From Thiotrichales bacterium (GTDB lineage Bacteria; Pseudomonadota; Gammaproteobacteria; Thiomicrospirales; Thiomicrospiraceae), in assembly GCA_014763835.1 (NCBI GenBank), contig JACXUQ010000070.1, positions 1-6,793 of the forward strand: a stretch of 6,793 nucleotides of DNA, written 5' to 3'. Positions within the stretch are counted from its first letter, which is position 1, and each line of letters starts with the position of its first letter. Positions 1-4,085 of the stretch are shown here, piece by piece. The position numbers and the translations under genes were made by a program. The notes beneath the pieces were generated by a model, which did not search any database, had not been told where the DNA came from, and saw nothing but the letters and a program-made list of their open reading frames with translations.

Positions 1-1
1 G

Positions 2-667
2 ATTGAGTTGTGCACGGTGTTGCTCGATAGCAAGGGCTATGACGTTAGCGGTTCGTTGATTGTAAATCGGCAAGAAGATTTGCAGGCGTGGGGGGCCAAG
101 CTACCCGGCCTGTTGACTTCCGGTAACGATTCCAAACGCCTTTGGTCGCCTAATCCATTATTACAGGATCTCGTGCTTCAATATCCAGCCGGTTCATTTT
201 CCCAACGTCCCCAAGCCCTTGATTTGGGTTGCGGCGGCGTACGCGATGCGGTGTTTCTGGCCAAAGCCGGCTGGCAGGTGATGGGGATTGACGATCAGGC
301 GCGTGTGCTGAAACGCGCCAAGCAGTTGGCACAGCGCAACGGCGCATCGGTCAAATTCAAGTGTTGCGATCTGAGAAAGGCAGACTGTCTGCCGCAAGGC
401 CGGTTTGAACTGGTGATGATGGTGCGTTTCTTGAACCGCGAATTGTTTGCTACGGTTCGAGAGTTGGTCGCACCGGGCGGCTTTGTCATGGTGCATACCT
501 TTGCCGAGGGAGCGGAAGCCTTCGGATCGCCCAAAAATCCCGAACACCTGCTGAAAGCCGCGGAGTTGGCGGAAGTTTTTGCGGATTTCAGCGTGATTGT
601 TGATAAAATAGACACATTGGCTGACGGGCGTCCGGTGGCGTCGTTTATTGCGCAAAAACCCGCTTAA
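2..667 (+). CDS. Class I SAM-dependent methyltransferase, 5'-partial (TehB-like fold)
   Basis: The reading frame is open to the left edge, so the true start is probably outside the window; a TTG at 8 is the only in-window start near the edge and has too little upstream sequence to judge. Counting from that TTG (219 codons), residues 71-80 form SAM-binding motif I (LDLGCGGVRD), residues 93-96 (GIDD) end strand beta-2 with the acidic residue expected to contact the ribose, residues 119-123 (CCDLR) are the adenine-side motif, and PGGFVMVH at 156-163 is the post-motif III strand. The fold and size of the catalytic part resemble the TehB/UbiE-like group, but the substrate cannot be told. The roughly 40 residues before the fold (with DLQAWGAKLPGLL at 24-36) resemble the end of a rhodanese-like domain, which would make this a sulfurtransferase-methyltransferase fusion; this is inference only. 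It ends 37 bases before the next start and the two genes are probably co-transcribed. No promoter or terminator is seen between them. Confidence 0.8.
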   Translation: MELCTVLLDSKGYDVSGSLIVNRQEDLQAWGAKLPGLLTSGNDSKRLWSPNPLLQDLVLQYPAGSFSQRPQALDLGCGGVRDAVFLAKAGWQVMGIDDQARVLKRAKQLAQRNGASVKFKCCDLRKADCLPQGRFELVMMVRFLNRELFATVRELVAPGGFVMVHTFAEGAEAFGSPKNPEHLLKAAELAEVFADFSVIVDKIDTLADGRPVASFIAQKPA

Positions 668-695
668 ACGCCCCCGCAGCAAGTTAAAAATGGAT

Positions 696-699
696 GGAG
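696..699 (+). promoter_or_regulatory. Ribosome binding site that decides the start of the cyclic-nucleotide-binding gene
   Basis: GGAG lies five bases before the ATG at 705. The frame is open further upstream, with a TTG at 648 inside the preceding gene and an ATG at 690, but neither has a comparable Shine-Dalgarno sequence. A further ATG at 714 also lacks one. The 705 start is therefore preferred. Confidence 0.65.
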
Positions 700-704
700 C
701 GATT

Positions 705-1196
705 ATGATTGGTATGACCACTAAAGAACTGTTTAACTACTTTCAAGACAACCTGATCTGTGAGTCACTCACGTTGGCGGATGTTGAAAAGTTAAGCGCC
801 TATCTGCAACTTAAAAATTACGACAGCAATGCCATTATTTCGGATATGGGCGAAGTCGGTGAATTTCTGGCCTTTATTATCGAAGGCAAGGTCAAGTTCA
901 CCAGCGGGACCGGTTCTGAAGAGGCCGAAGTGGGCAAGCAGGGGCCGGGCAACCTGATCGGCGAAATGTCGTTCTTTGACCGTAAGCCGCGTGCACTGCG
1001 CATGGCCGCCTGCAAGAAAGGCGTGCAGCTGTTGATTCTGACACGCGCCATGTACGACCGCATTAAAGTCGAAGAACCTTATATTGCGGTAAATATTCTG
1101 GAAAACGCGATTGTCAGCCTGGATCATTTGGTTCGCCATATGGGCGAAGATATCAACGCGCTGGAAAACTACGTGCACGGTTTCGGTAAACGTTGA
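705..1196 (+). CDS. Stand-alone cyclic nucleotide-binding domain protein
   Basis: The 163-residue product is essentially one cNMP-binding beta-roll of the CRP/PKA regulatory type. After a short N-terminal helix (about residues 5-35), the beta-roll runs from about 36 to 116. FIIEGKVKF at 57-65 is the typical central strand pair. The phosphate-binding cassette is at 82-102: GEMSFFDRKPRA at 86-97 carries the Glu (E87) and Arg (R96) that bind ribose and cyclic phosphate in the family. A helical tail of about 50 residues follows, but there is no helix-turn-helix as in CRP/FNR, no kinase, cyclase or GGDEF domain, no signal peptide and no membrane segment. It is probably a cytoplasmic ligand-binding protein acting on a partner; whether the ligand is cAMP, cGMP or another molecule cannot be read from the sequence. 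It follows the methyltransferase gene by 37 bases and precedes the rpsO promoter. TGA ends the gene, with no clear terminator after it. Confidence 0.82.
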   Translation: MIGMTTKELFNYFQDNLICESLTLADVEKLSAYLQLKNYDSNAIISDMGEVGEFLAFIIEGKVKFTSGTGSEEAEVGKQGPGNLIGEMSFFDRKPRALRMAACKKGVQLLILTRAMYDRIKVEEPYIAVNILENAIVSLDHLVRHMGEDINALENYVHGFGKR

Positions 1197-1226
1197 GCCG
1201 AATCCACGTTAAGTGATTGATAAGGC

Positions 1227-1254
1227 TTGCAGTGTCGGCATAAATCCGTAAAAT
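1227..1254 (+). promoter_or_regulatory. Sigma-70-type promoter of rpsO
   Basis: The -35 is TTGCAG (1227-1232) and the -10 is TAAAAT (1249-1254), separated by 16 bases. The predicted start is near 1261, giving a leader of about 65 bases. The sequence after the -10 (ACGCGG, 1255-1260) is GC-rich, like discriminators of stringently controlled ribosomal promoters; that regulation is inferred. An alternative, weaker pairing is TTGATA (1217-1222) with TAAATC (1241-1246) at 18 bases. Confidence 0.65.
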
Positions 1255-1273
1255 ACGCGGTTCAACTTCTATC

Positions 1274-1335
1274 ATCGGTTGTGGAGGTTGTAATTTTTGT
1301 TAAAACCGATCTAATGGAGAAATGTTATGTTTAAC
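1274..1335 (+). promoter_or_regulatory. Structured rpsO leader, possible S15-responsive pseudoknot
   Basis: ATCGGTT (1274-1280) and AACCGAT (1304-1310) form a perfect 7-bp stem with a 23-base loop. The loop ends in GTTAA (1299-1303), complementary to TTAAC at 1331-1335 in codons 2-3 of rpsO. Both pairings together would give an H-type pseudoknot with the Shine-Dalgarno sequence and ATG in the connecting strand. In E. coli, S15 represses its own mRNA by stabilising a pseudoknot over the start region. The role here is by analogy; the second stem is short and AT-rich. Confidence 0.35.
1315..1320 (+). promoter_or_regulatory. Ribosome binding site of rpsO
   Basis: TGGAGA lies six bases before the ATG at 1327. 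A second, stronger-looking GGAGG at 1283-1287 lies within the upstream hairpin loop. It is too far from this ATG to serve it and has no convincing start codon of its own. Confidence 0.75.
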
Positions 1336-1593
1336 GCTGAAGTAAAAGCGCAAATCATTGCTGAATACGCTACTAAAGAAGGCGACACTGGTTCACCTGA
1401 AGTTCAAGTGGCTTTGTTGACTCACCGTATCAAGCACCTGACTGAGCACTTCAAAGAGCACAAACAAGACAAACACTCTCGCGTTGGTCTACTGCGTTTG
1501 GTAAGCCGTCGTCGTAAGTTGCTAGACTATTTGCACCACAAAGATGGTCAAAGATACCTAGATTTGATCCAACGTCTGGGTCTGCGTAAGTAA
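1327..1593 (+). CDS. rpsO: 30S ribosomal protein S15
   Basis: S15 is a primary 16S rRNA-binding protein of the small subunit; it binds the three-way junction of helices 20-22 in the central domain, starts assembly of the platform and contributes to an intersubunit bridge. The product has 88 residues, against 89 in E. coli, and carries the family signature: DTGSPEVQVALLT (20-32), the HFKEHKQDKHSRVGLLRLV stretch with its His/Asp/Ser RNA contacts (about 41-59), SRRRKLLDYL (60-69) and the basic C-terminus RLGLRK. The start is fixed by TGGAGA at a six-base spacing and by family alignment. It sits between its own promoter and a strong terminator, so it is probably a monocistronic unit, with pnp next. 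Codons AGA and CTA, rare in E. coli highly expressed genes, occur here; this may simply reflect the host. Autoregulation through the leader is known in E. coli and possible here. Confidence 0.98.
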   Translation: MFNAEVKAQIIAEYATKEGDTGSPEVQVALLTHRIKHLTEHFKEHKQDKHSRVGLLRLVSRRRKLLDYLHHKDGQRYLDLIQRLGLRK

Positions 1594-1610
1594 TCCAAGG
1601 CGTTTGTCAG

Positions 1611-1640
1611 AAAAACCCTGCTTCGGCAGGGTTTTTTTTT
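1611..1640 (+). terminator. Intrinsic terminator of rpsO
   Basis: An 11-bp perfect stem pairs AAAAACCCTGC (1611-1621) with GCAGGGTTTTT (1626-1636) around a TTCG tetraloop closed by C-G, the very stable cUUCGg form. The T-run covers 1632-1640. It lies 18 bases after the rpsO stop. Such strength suggests that most pnp transcription starts downstream of it, with some readthrough possible. The A-run on the 5' side gives it weak potential in the other direction, but no gene converges here. Confidence 0.93.
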
Positions 1641-1647
1641 GCAGATT

Positions 1648-1676
1648 TTGGCTGTTGTGTGGTTAAAAATTATTCT
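1648..1676 (+). promoter_or_regulatory. Candidate promoter of pnp
   Basis: TTGGCT (1648-1653) and TATTCT (1671-1676) are separated by 17 bases, each matching four of six sigma-70 consensus positions. Transcription would start near 1683, giving a leader of about 200 bases that contains the 1778-1841 hairpin. A competing -10, TAGAAT (1697-1702), matches five of six positions but lacks a good -35. A promoter somewhere in 1641-1775 is likely because a strong terminator precedes it; the exact site is uncertain. Confidence 0.4.
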
Positions 1677-1777
1677 GCTTCACATTGTAAACGGGTTAGA
1701 ATGGCAAGGTTTAACGCCGTCAGAACTTGTTAAAACGGCATTTTGAGTAGTTATTGGCATTCAACTGTAAACCACAG

Positions 1778-1841
1778 CCTGAATCCCTAAATATTTGTAT
1801 TTAAGAGAGTCTTATCTTGCACGAATATTTAGCGATTCAGG
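1778..1841 (+). promoter_or_regulatory. Long leader hairpin upstream of pnp, candidate RNase III site for autoregulation
   Basis: CCTGAATC (1778-1785) pairs perfectly with GATTCAGG (1834-1841). After one C-C mismatch (1786/1833), 1787-1798 pairs with 1821-1832 over 12 bp with one U-G wobble. An internal loop follows, then an apical 5-bp stem TAAGA (1802-1806) with TCTTA (1810-1814). The duplex totals about 20 bp below the internal loop, long enough for RNase III. No T-run follows, so it is not a terminator. In E. coli, RNase III cuts a long hairpin in the pnp leader and PNPase then degrades the released arm and represses its own translation. Position and shape fit that role here, but function is inferred. 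Confidence 0.7.
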
Positions 1842-1873
1842 TTTCCGGTTGCTGCCCTTGTCTAAAAGGTTAA

Positions 1874-1878
1874 AAAGG
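1874..1878 (+). promoter_or_regulatory. Ribosome binding site of pnp
   Basis: AAAGG lies seven bases before the ATG at 1886. A near copy, AAAAGGT (1864-1870), occurs ten bases upstream. CCTT at 1856-1859 could pair with either copy, so the access of ribosomes might depend on which pairing forms. Confidence 0.6.
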
Positions 1879-1885
1879 TTATTAC

Positions 1886-3976
1886 ATGGCTAAGATCACA
1901 AAGTCATTTCAGTATGGTAAACACCTGGTTACGTTGGAAACCGGTGAAATCGCGCGTCAGGCGGATGGTGCCGTTATTATCGGTATGGGCGACACCCGTG
2001 TTTTGGTCACTGTAGTGGCTTCTAAAACGGTTAAGGAAGGGCAGGATTTCTTCCCTTTGACCGTCAACTATCAAGAGAAAGCCTATGCTGCAGGCCGCAT
2101 TCCTGGCGGTTTTTTGAAGCGTGAAGGCCGTCCTTCAGAAGGCGAAACCTTGACCTCACGTCTGATTGACCGTCCGATTCGTCCACTGTTTCCAAAAGGC
2201 TTCCTGAATGAAGTACAGGTGATCGCCACTGTGATTGCATTGGATCCTGAAGTAGGTACAGAAGTACCTTCAATGTTGGGAACATCGGCTGCGCTGGCGA
2301 TTTCCGGCGTGCCATTTAACGGTCCGATCGGTGCGGCTATCGTCGGTTACATCAACGACCAGTTTGTGCTGAACCCAAGCAAAGAAGAGTTGCAAGAATC
2401 TGATCTGGAATTGAGCGTCGCCGGTACGGCGGAAGCGGTCTTGATGGTGGAATCGGAAGCTTCTGAGCTGACAGAGGAAGTGATGCTGGGTGCGGTAATG
2501 TTCGGTCACGAACAGATGCAAGTGGCGATTAAAGCGATTGAAGAGTTTGCACAGCAGGTTGGCAAACCGGTGATGGAGTGGAAGCCTGCTCCAGAAAACA
2601 CAGCATTGAAAGAAGCGGTATTCGGTTTGATCCGCAGCGATGTCGAAGCGGCTTACTCTATCGCCGATAAAATGGCGCGTTACGCAGCGTTGGATGCGGC
2701 TAAAGCCAAAGCGATGGAACATCTGGTCGTCAGCGAAATCAATCCGAACGGTTTTGCGGCGGGCGATATCGAAGGCATGTTCGGCAAGCTGCAAAAAGAT
2801 ATCGTACGCGGCCGCATTATCGCCGGTGAGCCGCGCATTGACGGACGTGACACCAAAACTGTACGTGCGATTAACTGTAAAGTCGGCGTGCTGCCGAAAG
2901 TACACGGTTCAGCACTGTTTACCCGTGGTGAAACCCAGGCGTTGGTTGTCACGACCTTGGGTACTGAAAAAGACGCCAAGATCGTTGACGAGTTGACCGG
3001 TTCTTACAATGACCGTTTCATGCTGCATTACAACTTCCCGCCGTTCTCGGTCGGCGAGTGCGGCCGTATCGGTTCGCCAGGCCGTCGTGAAATCGGTCAC
3101 GGCATGCTGGCGCGTCGCGGTGTAGCGGCCTTGTTGCCGACGGCTGACGAGTTTCCATATACCATCCGTGTCGTGTCTGAAATCACTGAATCAAACGGTT
3201 CAAGCTCGATGGCTTCGGTATGTGGTACGTCCATGTCGTTGATGCACGCCGGTGTGCCGATTGCCGCGCCGATCGCGGGTATCGCCATGGGTTTGATCAA
3301 GGAAGAGAGCGGCTTTGCCGTGTTGTCCGATATTCTGGGTGACGAAGACCACCTGGGTGATATGGACTTTAAAGTAGCCGGTACTGAGCAAGGTGTGACG
3401 GCGCTGCAAATGGACATCAAGATCAACGGGATTACCGAAGAGATCATGCGCATTGCTTTGCAACAGGCGAAAGAAGGTCGTGTTCACATCCTGGGCGAAA
3501 TGGCCAAGGCGATCGATCATTCCAATGCGGATATCGCCAGCACCGCGCCACGCTTCTTCATGGTAAAAGTGAAGCCGGAAAAAGTACGTGAAATCATCGG
3601 TAAAGGCGGCGCGACGATCCGTAGCATTACCGAACAGAGCGGTTGCACGATCGAAATCGATGACGACGGCAATGTGAAGATTGCGGCGGTGGATGAAGAC
3701 GCAGCCAACGCGGCTAAGGCGATGATCAATGACATCGTGGCTGAACCGGAAATCGGCAGAACCTACGATGCAGTGGTCAAAAAGATCGTTGATTTCGGTG
3801 CTTTCGTTGCTTATATGCCAGGCCGTGAAGGCTTGGTACACGTTTCGCAAATCGCGCAGGAGCGTGTCGAAAACGTGGCTGATTACCTCAAAGAAGGTCA
3901 AGCGGTACGTGTGAAGCTGACCGAAATCGACAAGCAAGGTCGTGTAAAACTGTCCATCAAGGATGCGGATGCGTAA
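1886..3976 (+). CDS. pnp: Polynucleotide phosphorylase (polyribonucleotide nucleotidyltransferase)
   Basis: PNPase degrades RNA 3'-to-5' by phosphorolysis, releasing nucleoside diphosphates, and can add heteropolymeric tails in reverse. It forms a ring trimer in the cytoplasm and in E. coli binds RNase E in the degradosome. The 696 residues (E. coli 711) show the full order: first RNase PH domain (about 1-230), helical linker, second RNase PH domain (about 315-545), KH (about 553-612) and S1 (about 622-692). Visible active-site residues are R400, R401 and H405 in GRREIGHG, S439-S441 in NGSSSMAS, and D488, D494 and K496 in the DEDHLGDMDFK stretch; all sit two positions after their E. coli counterparts. 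The KH GXXG loop is GKGG at 572-575. The FPLTVNYQEKAYAAGRIPGG region near the N-terminus lines the RNA channel. The protein ends soon after S1, without the longer E. coli tail. It has its own leader hairpin and terminator, so it is probably transcribed mainly alone. Confidence 0.99.
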   Translation: MAKITKSFQYGKHLVTLETGEIARQADGAVIIGMGDTRVLVTVVASKTVKEGQDFFPLTVNYQEKAYAAGRIPGGFLKREGRPSEGETLTSRLIDRPIRPLFPKGFLNEVQVIATVIALDPEVGTEVPSMLGTSAALAISGVPFNGPIGAAIVGYINDQFVLNPSKEELQESDLELSVAGTAEAVLMVESEASELTEEVMLGAVMFGHEQMQVAIKAIEEFAQQVGKPVMEWKPAPENTALKEAVFGLIRSDVEAAYSIADKMARYAALDAAKAKAMEHLVVSEINPNGFAAGDIEGMFGKLQKDIVRGRIIAGEPRIDGRDTKTVRAINCKVGVLPKVHGSALFTRGETQALVVTTLGTEKDAKIVDELTGSYNDRFMLHYNFPPFSVGECGRIGSPGRREIGHGMLARRGVAALLPTADEFPYTIRVVSEITESNGSSSMASVCGTSMSLMHAGVPIAAPIAGIAMGLIKEESGFAVLSDILGDEDHLGDMDFKVAGTEQGVTALQMDIKINGITEEIMRIALQQAKEGRVHILGEMAKAIDHSNADIASTAPRFFMVKVKPEKVREIIGKGGATIRSITEQSGCTIEIDDDGNVKIAAVDEDAANAAKAMINDIVAEPEIGRTYDAVVKKIVDFGAFVAYMPGREGLVHVSQIAQERVENVADYLKEGQAVRVKLTEIDKQGRVKLSIKDADA

Positions 3977-4005
3977 GTCTTTTAGGCATTAACGTCTGAT
4001 TGATG

Positions 4006-4039
4006 AAGCCGCTACGGAGTAATCCGGGGCGGCTTTTTT
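4006..4039 (+). terminator. Intrinsic terminator of pnp
   Basis: AAGCCGC (4006-4012) pairs with GCGGCTT (4029-4035). A short mismatch region follows, then CGGA (4015-4018) pairs with TCCG (4023-4026) around a GTAA (GNRA-type) loop. Six Ts run from 4034 to 4039. It begins 29 bases after the pnp stop and separates pnp from the peptidase gene. I find no convincing promoter in the A-rich 46 bases before the next start. Confidence 0.88.
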
Positions 4040-4085
4040 GCATAAAAAATACCAAAACAAAAAATTAAAGGGTTTGGAAATCACT

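Noticed and set aside
648..704. Upstream extension of the cNMP-binding protein to TTG 648 or ATG 690
   Set aside because: The extension would overlap the methyltransferase end, adds a basic tail outside the domain, and lacks the GGAG-to-ATG spacing seen at 705.
194..721. A 175-codon minus-strand frame across the methyltransferase
   Set aside because: It overlaps the SAM-binding motifs on the other strand and shows no recognisable domain.
1716..1739. Small inverted repeat GCCGT/ACGGC in the pnp leader region
   Set aside because: It is only 5 bp with a 14-base loop and no T-run; it is too weak to call a regulatory structure alone.
2270..2905. A 211-codon open frame on the minus strand inside pnp
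   Set aside because: It is antisense to the conserved first half of PNPase; the composition is typical of a shadow frame.
3200..3937. A 245-codon open frame on the minus strand inside pnp
   Set aside because: It is antisense to the conserved second RNase PH, KH and S1 coding region, with low-complexity His/Arg/Phe-rich translation and no ribosome binding site evidence.
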